A DNA stretch of 13,884 nucleotides from Baffinella frigidus (lineage: Eukaryota; Cryptophyceae; Cryptomonadales; Baffinellaceae), in contig MU646579.1 of assembly GCA_026770585.1 (NCBI GenBank), forward strand, positions 444,757 to 458,640, read 5' to 3'. Shown piece after piece: positions 6,255 through 12,600 of the stretch. Each line of letters opens with the position of its first letter. The stretch's first letter is position 1. The position numbers were made by a program, and so were the translations under genes. Below the pieces are notes generated by a model. The model was not told where the DNA came from. It saw only the letters and a list, made by a program, of their open reading frames with translations, and did not search any database.

Positions 6255-6275
6255 GTCGGCCACACTAGCTGGGAC

Positions 6276-6504
6276 ACTCCTGGAAAATTCCTGGGGTATT
6301 TCTGAGACAAACCTGGTGTATTTGAGAGACATAACTGTCATATTCCTGATACATTCCTTGCGGGTAGTGCGGGTAGGAGGGTAGGATTGGGAACTCCGAC
6401 CACGACACTACACACATTCCTGGGGCACTTCTGAAAAACACTTGTGGTGTATCAGAGACGTTCTTGGGGGATTTATGAGACTTACCTCCGTCCTTTCTTG
6501 AGAC
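6276..6504. repeat. Degenerate satellite, right block
   Basis: Motifs such as ATTCCTGGGGTATTTCTGAG, CACATTCCTGGGGCACTTCT and GATTTATGAGACTTACC continue the satellite seen at 3880-4285. The block is interrupted by a foldback at 6505-6644 and resumes briefly as ACCTGTGGTATTCCTGATG and TCCCGGGGCAGTTCTGAG (6653-6697). Confidence 0.6.
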
Positions 6505-6644
6505 TTATCCGGGGAAACCTATTTTTCTTTAGTTTGATGGCAAGGAAAATTACTACACAAATGCTTTAATATTACTAATAAGAACGAACTGTGTAGTAAT
6601 TTTCCTTGCCATCAAACTAAGGAAAATTAGGTTTTCCCGGATAA
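6505..6644. mobile_element. Foldback (MITE-like) element, 55-bp arms
   Basis: Arms 6505-6559 and 6590-6644 match at 52 of 55 positions, with a 30-base AT-rich loop. Ends read TTATCCGGG and CCCGGATAA, so a TA duplication is possible but cannot be separated from the palindrome. It lies inside the degenerate satellite. It has no coding capacity, and a transcript would form a long hairpin. Confidence 0.88.
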
Positions 6645-6697
6645 AGCAACATACCTGTGGTATTCCTGATGAGGCATTCCCGGGGCAGTTCTGAGAA

Positions 6698-6820
6698 CTC
6701 TTTAGGTCCTTTAGGTTTTAATTTCTCCCAACATAGCCCAACGACACGCCGTTCCGTAGAAGGGATCTGCAGAGAAAGCATTTTTGCTTTCGGATCGCGT
6801 TTCGCTTTCCAGTGCAGAGT
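6698..6820 (-). mobile_element. Family A copy, about 120-bp form
   Basis: On the minus strand it starts CTCTGCACTGGAAAGCGAAA, continues through GCGATCCGAAAGCAAAAATG and the core, and ends in CCTAAAGGACCTAAAGAG. Its 3' end abuts the degenerate satellite and its 5' end abuts a family C repeat. Confidence 0.9.
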
Positions 6821-6920
6821 GTGAGCCTCGGTCGGACAGGTGACGAGCCTCGGTGGTTGACCAATGAAGGTAAGTTCTCTCTCGCTTGTGTGTGGGCCTT
6901 GGCCGGAACTCTTGCCCACG
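6821..6920 (+). repeat. Family C dispersed repeat, copy 2
   Basis: It shares GTGAGCCTCGGTCGGACAGG, GGTTGACCAATG, CTCGCTTGTG and GGGCCTTGGCC with 3559-3662. It carries the additional piece TGACGAGCCTCGGTGG, which is also present in copy 3. Confidence 0.7.
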
Positions 6921-7087
6921 TAGTAGGCACCGGTGACTTCGGGATTCGGTCCAAACTTGATTCTCACCCGGGAAACACGCCACAAGTCAGCAAACCTCCC
7001 CCTGAAATCTGGGGGGAAAGGGCACCGGTGGCTGCTAAGTGGACGGCGTGAACCTTAGTCACAGCGTCTTGGTACTAAAGACGCCGT

Positions 7088-7124
7088 GACCAGTGTTCTC
7101 ATGAACAGCGGATGAACACTGGTC
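7088..7124. repeat. Hairpin, 11-bp perfect stem
   Basis: GACCAGTGTTC (7088-7098) and GAACACTGGTC (7114-7124) are perfect inverses with a 15-base loop. ACGGCGT-like pieces recur around it (7043, 7081 inverted, 7138). The surrounding 6921-7309 is otherwise unassigned. Confidence 0.6.
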
Positions 7125-7309
7125 AAACACCTTGGACACGGCGTCACGGCTGTAGAAGGTTTGAAATTGGAAACGCCAGTGATCTTACACCAACGATGTA
7201 TCAACGCATCCTCGAGCGATTTTCGCGGTCGGGGCCATCATCTTTTTCCAACGTTCGCCTTTCTGCCCCCAACTGTCAGTCAGCAGGTAGTAGCGCCAAT
7301 CTTGATAGG

Positions 7310-7453
7310 CGAGGCCATGCAATGTAAACCGTGTTTTTGCAATCTTGGGGTAGATTTTGTGCTATTTTACAGCTGTGTCGAAGCTAAGATAGTAAAATAG
7401 AGGAAATTCACCCTTAAGATAGCATAAAAGACGGTTTAAATTGCATGGCCTCG
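7310..7453. mobile_element. Foldback element, 23-bp arms
   Basis: Arms 7310-7332 and 7431-7453 (CGAGGCCATGCAATGTAAACC against its inverse) match at 22 of 23. A second stem inside pairs CTATTTTAC (7362-7370) with GTAAAATAG (7392-7400). TAAGATAGCATAAAAG at 7415-7430 is shared with 8470-8485, linking it to the foldback there. Confidence 0.75.
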
Positions 7454-7456
7454 GGC

Positions 7457-7486
7457 GCCAATCTGGTAGGACTTGGCCAAAGTGAA
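7457..7486 (+). mobile_element. Family B end fragment
   Basis: GCCAATCTGGTAGGACTTGG and the following CCAAAGTGAA match the end of the family B element (inverse of its right arm) with one mismatch over 30 bp. The match decays after GAGAACTTCCAACTTC. The rest of the element is missing. Confidence 0.75.
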
Positions 7487-7510
7487 ATTGCTTCGTGCGA
7501 GAACTTCCAA

Positions 7511-7708
7511 CTTCAAAATGGGTTTAAAGGCCGAAAACCCGCACCCGTTCAAAGTTGCCTGGCACAAATCTTGGTTAATGATTGGATTGTTTCTCAGGAA
7601 GCACGCCACAAGTCAGCAACTTTGGCCACGCTATGTCCAAATATCCGGGCAAGACGTGCTTCGTAGCCGAGCGGTGACTGAATCCTAAACTAAAAAGCCT
7701 TAGAGTGA
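7511..7708. other. Unassigned sequence
   Basis: No recognisable gene or repeat is seen. Two overlapping + strand frames (7445-7666 and 7473-7688) are open without identifiable domains. Confidence 0.4.
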
Positions 7709-7715
7709 TTCCGGG

Positions 7716-7907
7716 AAATGTTGGCCGCTTTTCCGTTTGCTGATTTCCCGGTTTGCCGGTTTTACAAGTCCCTGTATTGTTTTAAAGCCGTACCAGGAAC
7801 AGGATGATCACAGGATTAGTACCAGGCGCGTTCGTTTTACATTTGTAAAATGGACTTGTAAAACGGGCAAACCGGCAAACCGGCAACCCGAAAAGCGGCC
7901 AACATTT
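7716..7907. mobile_element. Foldback element, 56-bp arms (diverged)
   Basis: The left arm AAATGTTGGCCGCTTTTCCG to TTTTACAAGTCC (7716-7771) pairs with GGACTTGTAAAACGGGC to CCAACATTT (7852-7907). The right arm carries CGGCAAAC in tandem, and the left arm has diverged there. The loop contains GTACCAGG twice and a small TTTTACATTTGTAAAA hairpin. It has no coding capacity. Confidence 0.82.
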
Positions 7908-8002
7908 ACCGAAGTCGCTTTACAAATCTAAGCATGCCGGGAGATCAGGGGGAAATTGGTCGCGATACTGGCGAAAGGATTTGCAATTTGTGACGCGCCC
8001 TT

Positions 8003-8070
8003 GGGTCTTTAGGTCCTTTAGGTCAACGACACGCCGTTCCGTAGAAGGGATCTGCAGAGAAAGCATTTTG
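8003..8070 (-). mobile_element. Family A copy with internal deletion
   Basis: On the minus strand, AAAATGCTTTCTCTGCAGAT and the core up to GTCGTTGACC are followed directly by the tail CTAAAGGACCTAAAGACC. About 25-30 bases between TTGG and AAAACC, including TTGGGAGAAATTA, are missing. Confidence 0.85.
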
Positions 8071-8200
8071 ATTTGATCTGTGCGTGCTCTACTGATGGTT
8101 CTCAAACACAAGTCTTGTCTTTAAAGTGAAATGGATTTACAACTAAGGCCCCCTTTTCAGCAAAAGGCCCCCCCGCAGGGACCGCGAGAGGCCCTTCAAT

Positions 8201-8475
8201 ATCTTAGGCATGGTCTTTATCTCAAAATAGCATCTCCCACCCATAAGATGACACAAAAAGGCAAAGGGCGTGTCGTTGGCATATGTTCGGCGAAATTAAA
8301 ACCTAAAGGACCTAAAAAAAAGGGGAAAATGTTGCTGACCAGGATACGGTATTGTCGAAATGGGCTCCGCGCGGAAAAAATCGAGGTCAGGTCAGCAACA
8401 TTTTATTTTTTTTGCCTTTTTGTGTCATCTTATGAGTGGGAGATGCTATTTTGAGATAAAAACCATGCCTAAGAT
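8201..8475. mobile_element. Foldback element interrupted by family A
   Basis: The left arm (8201-8265 plus 8325-8340) and right arm (8391-8475) are inverse: ATCTTAGGCATGG to CACAAAAAGGCAAA on the left, and TTTGCCTTTTTGTG to CCATGCCTAAGAT on the right. The continuation AAAATGTTGCTGACC/GGTCAGCAACATTTT pairs as well. The left arm is split by a family A insertion that the right arm lacks. A further inverse pair, 8350-8394 with 8515-8555, overlaps in crossed (pseudoknot-like) order, suggesting an inverted piece of a tandem array. Confidence 0.85.
8266..8324 (+). mobile_element. Family A copy inside a foldback arm
   Basis: It is 5'-truncated at GGGCGTGTCGTTGGCATATG and ends in AAACCTAAAGGACCTAAAAA plus A/G bases. 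It sits exactly where the opposite arm has only an A/T run (8401-8412), so the opposite arm serves as the empty site. Confidence 0.88.
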
Positions 8476-8555
8476 AGCATAAAAGTCCATTTTTTGGAAT
8501 TTTTCCTGGTTTCCTGACCTGACCTCGATTCCGCGCGAAGCCCATTTCGACAATA
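8350..8555. repeat. Second inverse pair overlapping the foldback
   Basis: ATTGTCGAAATGGGCTCCGC onwards (8350-8394) is inverse to 8515-8555 (TGACCTGACCTCGATTCCGC, then GAAGCCCATTTCGACAATA). The order with the first pair is A, L, A', L', so the two stems cannot both form as simple nested hairpins. Confidence 0.8.
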
Positions 8556-9075
8556 ATGAATTCGTTAAGTGGCCTGCCACCCAGGAACCGCTCTCGAGCG
8601 AGGAGGGAACAATTGTAAATAAATTTTGAAAAGTTGACCTGCATGGATCTTTCAAGACTTTACAGTCAAGTCCAGATTCTGGACCTGGACTTTCAAAATG
8701 TGCCAAGTTCACTCGAAAGTAGCAGTAACTATTAATAAGAGAAAACTAAGGGGAACTTACCCACCTCTCTGAAAAACTAAGTATTGGAGCTATTAGAGCT
8801 TTATCGGACGTAGTACGGCAGCCTGGACGTTTCTGTGCCCGTTGGGCGTTCACAAAACCCCGAAACCCCGGAAACATCGGGGGGGGCGGCAACTGTGAAG
8901 GCATGCCGCGCGAGCTCTCCGATCTCTGATGATTCACTGACAGGATTCCTTACAACTACTTATAGGCGCTCTCCCTTGGAGCCCTTTTACCCGAGGCGGG
9001 CCCGTCCAGGACCCGGTCCTCACAGCAACGCCGGGGGGGCTCACTGCCGCGGAGGACAAGTCTGACGGAAGGAGA
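8556..9075. other. Unassigned sequence
   Basis: I see no gene. GTCCAG-ATT-CTGGAC (8671-8685) is a perfect small hairpin. Several frames of 60-85 codons are open on both strands without recognisable domains. GC rises from about 8960. Confidence 0.4.
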
Positions 9076-9184
9076 CCCCGCTTGGGTCGAGAGGCGTCTC
9101 GCAAGGCCAGAGGCAACACAAGCTGAGACCAAACCTGAGTACACCATGGCCGAGGCTCGCTACCTGTCTGACCGAGGCTCACAC
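9076..9184 (-). repeat. Family C dispersed repeat, copy 3 (inverted)
   Basis: On the minus strand GTGTGAGCCTCGGTCAGACA, GCGAGCCTCGGCC, TTTGGTCTCAGCTTGTG, TCTGGCCTTG and CCCAAGCGGGGTCTCC follow in the same order as in the copies at 3559 and 6821. Confidence 0.65.
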
Positions 9185-9269
9185 GGACCGAGGTCCGGCA
9201 GACTTTTCCACACCCTCATCCGAAGACGACAAACGAGGAGGAGCCTCGCAACCTTGTGATCTGCAGTGA

Positions 9270-9360
9270 TCCTTTAGGTCCTTGAGGTTTTGATTTCTCC
9301 CAACATAGCCCAACGACACGCCTTTCCGTAGAAAAGATCTGCAGAAAAAGCATTTGTGCT
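9270..9360 (-). mobile_element. Family A copy (AGCACAAATGC start)
   Basis: On the minus strand it begins AGCACAAATGCTTTTTCTGC, has GGCGTGTCGTTGGGCTATGT and ends CCTCAAGGACCTAAAGGATC. Four right-half copies (here, 10215, 10515 and 9742) share TTTTCTACGG or GATCTGCAG variants that mark a subfamily different from those near the left end. Confidence 0.88.
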
Positions 9361-9458
9361 TATAAATGGCTACACACTGCGGCTCGTAACCTGTATCGGC
9401 GTGCATTCGGGGAACTGCCGAGCAATTGACTTAAATTCCTGGCGGGGATGAAGTTGCA

Positions 9459-9497
9459 GCTCGTAACCCGGAAACCTGCGGGGAATTTTTATCTTGC
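9459..9497 (+). repeat. Short dispersed repeat GCTCGTAACC...TTTTTATCTTG, copy 1
   Basis: GCTCGTAACCCGGAAACC, then GGGGAATTTTTATCTTG, resembles 11671-11700 (GCTCGTAACCTGGGGGAAAT, then TTTTATCTTG). The leading GGCTCGTAACCTG alone also occurs at 9380 and 11080. Function unknown. Confidence 0.6.
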
Positions 9498-9741
9498 ACT
9501 CGATTCGGTGACGGGCTCGGTGAGCCCTGCTTTATCAAATCGTTATTCAAATCCGATCCACGTCTTTCAATTATTTCTGCACTTCTCAAAGTATTTTTAG
9601 CCTGAGTTCGGAACAAGTTGACGGATTTGTGGTTCAGGTGAGTGTGGAAACAGGTCGATTTGATATACAGGGTACTGGTAGGATCCTATCGTCGCTCGCG
9701 TGGACATCTTTTGCTCGAACCGCCCCGCCACGCAAGAGTGG

Positions 9742-10042
9742 TGCTTTAGGCCCTGTAGGTTTTAAATGCTTCCGACGTAGCCCAACGACACGCCCTTCCG
9801 TAGAGAGGATCTGCAGAAAAAGAAATTTTGCTTTCGGATCGCATTGAGCTCTCCAGTGCAGAGGCTCGTGAAGAGGGAATAACGGGTGAGTTCTTTGTGT
9901 TTGAGTCAGACCAAAAAGGCACAGGCTCGCACACACACCGAACCCCAAGTGAGCCTTTATGAGGCTCATGGTATCCCATGGTTGGAGCACAACAGCTCCA
10001 ACCACGGATACCCCAGATGTCAAGAGGGAACAAGATTCCAAT
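9742..10042 (-). mobile_element. Family A long copy (about 300 bp) with hairpin
   Basis: This is the longest family A copy. On the minus strand it runs from GGAATCTTGTTCCCTC through the hairpin (9970-10012), CATGGGATACCATGAGCCTC, GGTTCGGTGTGTGTGCGAG, CCCGTTATTCCCTC and CTCTGCACTGGAGAGC to the core. It ends in a diverged tail, AAAACCTACAGGGCCTAAAG. Compared with 2421-2700 it retains an intact stem of 18-19 bp. Frames across the two long copies do not agree, so I call it non-coding. Confidence 0.87.
9970..10012. repeat. Hairpin within the long family A copy
   Basis: GGTATCCCATGGTTGGAGC and GCTCCAACCACGGATACC pair over 18-19 positions around the loop ACAACA. In the sister copy only the CATGGGATACC side survives. 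Confidence 0.85.
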
Positions 10043-10214
10043 TTGTGATAGGGATTGTGTGGGGGGGGTGAGGTGAGATCAGCCAGACACCAAAGATGAA
10101 AGGAAAGAAAGGTGGATGTGTAGAGGTTTTCCCCAATGTACGGACGTCAGCAAAGTTAAGGGCAATTTAAGCGTCAGGAAGGAACAACAGCAAGACATGA
10201 AAAGAAAAGTGACT
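10043..10214. other. Unassigned sequence
   Basis: It contains a G run (GTGTGGGGGGGGTGAGG) and otherwise no recognisable feature. It separates two minus-strand family A copies. Confidence 0.4.
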
Positions 10215-10339
10215 GGTCCTTTAGGTCCTTGAGGTTTTGATTTCTCCCAACATATCCCAACTACACGCCTTTCCGTAGAAAAGATCTGCAGGAGAAGCAT
10301 TTTTGCTTTCGGATCGCATTGAGCTCTCCAGTGCAGAGG
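10215..10339 (-). mobile_element. Family A copy, about 120-bp form
   Basis: On the minus strand it starts CTCTGCACTGGAGAGCTCAA, contains GCGATCCGAAAGCAAAAATG and ends CCTCAAGGACCTAAAGGACC. The core reads GTGTAGTTGGGATATG where most copies have GTGTCGTTGG. Confidence 0.9.
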
Positions 10340-10460
10340 CCATTTCTGAACATTTTCTGTACATTTCTGGATTTATAGAGAGGTTTGGCTCGTGAAGATG
10401 GGTTGGCCTTACGTGCTTAAGGTTTTTTTCATGCTCCCTAAATAGCAGGCAAAGCATTTA

Positions 10461-10497
10461 CCTGGGAGAACAAGTCAGTTCGCACGGAATTTGCAGG
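10461..10497 (-). repeat. Family D short dispersed repeat, copy 1
   Basis: On the minus strand, GCAAATTCCGTGCGAACTGA followed by CTTGTTCTCCCAGG matches the direct copies at 11484-11517 and 11592-11625. Confidence 0.75.
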
Positions 10498-10514
10498 TCC
10501 CACCAACTCTCCGA

Positions 10515-10622
10515 TCTTTAGGTCCTTTGGATTTTGATTGCTCCCAACACAGGATCCTAGCCCAACGACACGCCTTTCCGTATCCGGTGATAGAAAAGAT
10601 CTGCAGGAAAAGCATTTTTGCT
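10515..10622 (-). mobile_element. Family A copy with two small internal insertions
   Basis: It is otherwise typical (GAGCAAAAATGC start, CCTAAAGATC end), but about 8 extra bases (around CAGGATCC, 10550-10557) interrupt CCCAACA-TAGCCC. About 10 extra bases (TCCGGTGATA, 10583-10592) interrupt TTCCGTA-GAAAAG. Both follow or precede TA and could be excision footprints of other elements. Confidence 0.85.
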
Positions 10623-10647
10623 CCTTTTTTTTTGATTGGTGCTTTGG

Positions 10648-10800
10648 TCCTTTAGGTCCTTCAGGTCCTTTAGGTTTCAAATGCTCCAAACATATTCCAA
10701 CGACACGCCCTTCCGTAGAAAGGACTGCAGAGAAAGCATTTTTGCTTTCGGATCGCGTTTAGCTCTCCAGCGCAGAGGATCGTGAAGAGGGAATAACGGG
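10648..10800 (-). mobile_element. Family A copy, intermediate length, three-unit tail
   Basis: On the minus strand it starts CCCGTTATTCCCTCTTCACG, shared with the long copy at 9742-10042, and ends in three tail units (CCTAAAGGACCTGAAGGACC and TAAAGGACC). Tail unit number therefore varies between copies, as in retroelements with tandem-repeat 3' ends. Confidence 0.9.
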
Positions 10801-10885
10801 AGGGGTACATTTCGTTATTTCAGGGTGGTGCAAGGAGAATGTCCACTTCTTGAGGGTGGGGTAGCAGGCTTTTGTGTGGTAACAT

Positions 10886-10997
10886 GATGTTCCCCCACTC
10901 CTCCGTAAAATCTGAGACCACATTTGTACAGCAGAATTGAAAGTTGGTTCACAAATCAAATGTGGTTTCAGATTTGATGGAGGAGTGGGGGAACATC
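10886..10997. mobile_element. Foldback element, 41-bp arms
   Basis: Arms 10886-10926 (GATGTTCCCCCACTCCTCC onward) and 10957-10997 match at 38 of 41. Beyond them GAGGGTGGGGTAGCAG (10852-10867) is partly inverse to CTGCTAGACTACTCCACCCTC (11012-11032) with a short indel, so the element may span about 10850-11032. Confidence 0.87.
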
Positions 10998-11040
10998 TCC
11001 TAACTTTTGGTCTGCTAGACTACTCCACCCTCCACTTCTT

Positions 11041-11483
11041 ATGAACTTTCAGTCATAAGCCAGTCAGCTCTCTTGGCGCGGCTCGTAACCTGGGGGGGGG
11101 GGGGTAGGTTTGTGTCATTGACTTTATTCGAAAGTGAAATGCACGGTGCAAGAATTGAGGCGAGGATAGAAAAATATCTGGGAAATGCACTAGCATTTTC
11201 CTACCCAAGAAACTGCCACTACCCATATTGGGGAAGTCCATCAGAGGCAGAAATCCATAAGGAAGCCCAGTCCCCCGATGGCTCCCCGCAGAGCACCCCG
11301 TTGTGTGAGGGCCTCTGCCTATTCCATACACAGTTGCCCCCGTGCACGTTCCTTCGAGCGGATGGCAGGTGGGGCAAAAATGTGTGAACCACTCTCCTTG
11401 CAGGCCAGGCCAGGAAAGTAGAAATCCCCTCCACCACCTAGGCCCCCACATTGCATGGAGAAAAATCGAAATTTCGGAAAGTT
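11041..11483. other. Mostly unassigned; short repeats at its left edge
   Basis: AAGCCAGTCAGCTCT (11057-11071) recurs at 11567-11581, and GGCTCGTAACCTGGGGGG (11080 on) belongs to the GCTCGTAACC repeats. The rest has open frames of about 105 codons on + (11073-11387) and 145 codons on - (11053-11490), overlapping each other. I recognise no domain in either and cannot choose a strand. Confidence 0.4.
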
Positions 11484-11517
11484 GGTACAAATTCCGTGCG
11501 AACTGACTTGTTCTCTC
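11484..11517 (+). repeat. Family D short dispersed repeat, copy 2
   Basis: GGTACAAATTCCGTGCGAAC, then TGACTTGTTCTCTC. It is followed by GTGCTTTGGTGCTTTTGGTG (11521 on), a three-fold GTGCTTT-GG run. Confidence 0.8.
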
Positions 11518-11591
11518 CTGGTGCTTTGGTGCTTTTGGTGCTTTGGTACGAGACTGGCACGTTTACAAGCCAGTCAGCTCTAGAATGGGTC

Positions 11592-11625
11592 GGTACAAAT
11601 TCCGTGTGAACTGACTTGTTCTCTC
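11592..11625 (+). repeat. Family D short dispersed repeat, copy 3
   Basis: GGTACAAATTCCGTGTGAAC, then TGACTTGTTCTCTC: one substitution from copy 2, 108 bp downstream. AAGCCAGTCAGCTCT lies between the two copies. Confidence 0.8.
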
Positions 11626-11670
11626 GTCGTAAGCACAGCTCTGAATGGGGGAAGAATCTTGGGGCCCGAG

Positions 11671-11700
11671 GCTCGTAACCTGGGGGAAATTTTTATCTTG
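11671..11700 (+). repeat. Short dispersed repeat GCTCGTAACC...TTTTTATCTTG, copy 2
   Basis: It matches 9459-9497 with a shorter middle part and ends where the GC-rich open block begins. Confidence 0.6.
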
Positions 11701-12440
11701 TGACGTCCCCCGGGATCACTGCGAAGCTCGAGAAGCTCAGTGACTTCTGGTGCTGGCCCTCAGAATGCCTTTCACCAAGTGGACCGGGCTCACTAGAGGA
11801 GCCCTGATCGTGTCGCTCGTCATGGCGGCGCCGTCCCGCGCCGCCATCATGCCCTTGCAGGCTACGATGATGCCCAAGCTCGGCGACCCCGCGGGCCCCG
11901 CTGCGGTCGGGGATGACGCGCGGGCAGTCCTTGCCGGTGGCCCGTCGTCCGAGGGGATCGACACGGACCTGCCCCGCCTTCGGGGCGGCGGGGTCATGCA
12001 CGGGACCGTGAAGGCATGCCCCTCCACCCTGGCCCATCGTGGAGCAGGCAGCCCTGTCGTACCAGGCCCTGACTTTCCTGGCACCACTACCATGAGCCGG
12101 AAGGGTTCGTTCCACATCGGACTTCCAGTCCAGGGTAGGGGCTTCGCCGCTTTCACCCTCTTGATGCAGGGTGCACGCACCACGTACCGCGTCAGCGAGC
12201 GCACCTCGAGGCGCAGAGCATGGGGTGCGTGGGGGGCGCGTGTTTCTGGCGCACGAACCATCCACCCCAGAAATTCCACCATCCGCACACCTGCCCCATC
12301 CAATCCACGCTGGGCGATTTGCACCACCTTTCCTGGAGGCGGTGCGACGCATCCGTCCGCGCTCCCCCAAGCCTCACGTGCAGCGTGTCCGAGGTGCGAG
12401 CGAACCTCTCTCAGTGTATTGAGGCTGACCAATTCGGAAC
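11701..12440. other. GC-rich open block, possible gene fragment, strand undecided
   Basis: GC content rises sharply and long frames are open at once: + strand 11750-12568 (272 codons), minus strand 11737-12432 (231 codons) and minus strand 11693-12370 (225 codons). The + frame and the 231-codon frame share third-codon positions, which are strongly G/C, so base composition cannot separate them. I recognise no domain, signal peptide or membrane segment with confidence. The block could be an exon, a decayed gene or merely stop-poor GC-rich DNA. It stands out because no other part of the window lacks repeats over such a length while keeping frames open. Confidence 0.3.
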
Positions 12441-12461
12441 CCCCTTTCGAACTTTTCGCAG

Positions 12462-12521
12462 CTCAACGGCGTGTGGATGGGCGACGGGGGGGTGTTCAAC
12501 AAGGTCGACGAAGTACGGGAG
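12462..12521 (+). CDS. Candidate short exon (20 codons), product unknown
   Basis: After CTTTTCGCAG, which would serve as a 3' splice site, 20 codons read LNGVWMGDGGVFNKVDEVRE with nearly all third positions G or C. GTGTCA follows GAG and could be a 5' splice site. The frame also runs unspliced a short way upstream and ends at a TAA inside the telomere-like units downstream. The peptide looks protein-like (glycines and charged residues in ordered codons), but I cannot name a family. It may belong with the GC-rich block upstream if that is transcribed on +. Confidence 0.2.
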
Positions 12522-12526
12522 GTGTC

Positions 12527-12580
12527 ACCCTCAACCCTCAACCCTCAACCCTAAACCATACACCCTGAACCCTAAACCCG
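12527..12580. repeat. Interstitial telomere-like array 3
   Basis: Units CCCTCAA three times, then CCCTAAA, CCATACA, CCCTGAA and CCCTAAA follow the GC-rich block directly. AGCATGT-CCC-ACATGCT (12584-12600) forms a small hairpin just beyond. Confidence 0.85.
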
Positions 12581-12600
12581 CCCAGCATGTCCCACATGCT

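Larger units (their letters stand above)
4292..6268. mobile_element. 2-kb composite unit with 14-bp terminal inverted repeats
   Basis: The left end CTAGTGTGGCCGAC (4292-4305) is a perfect inverted copy of the right end GTCGGCCACACTAG (6255-6268). Immediately outside, CTGGGA occurs at 4286-4291 and 6269-6274, as expected for a 6-bp target duplication, and the degenerate satellite continues on both sides. The interior has no transposase-like frame. It is made of 21-bp minisatellite arrays in alternating orientation, a telomere-like block, short direct repeats and one nested family A insertion. A non-autonomous DNA transposon that captured tandem repeats is the simplest reading. The TIR is short, so chance or segmental duplication remains possible. 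Confidence 0.6.
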
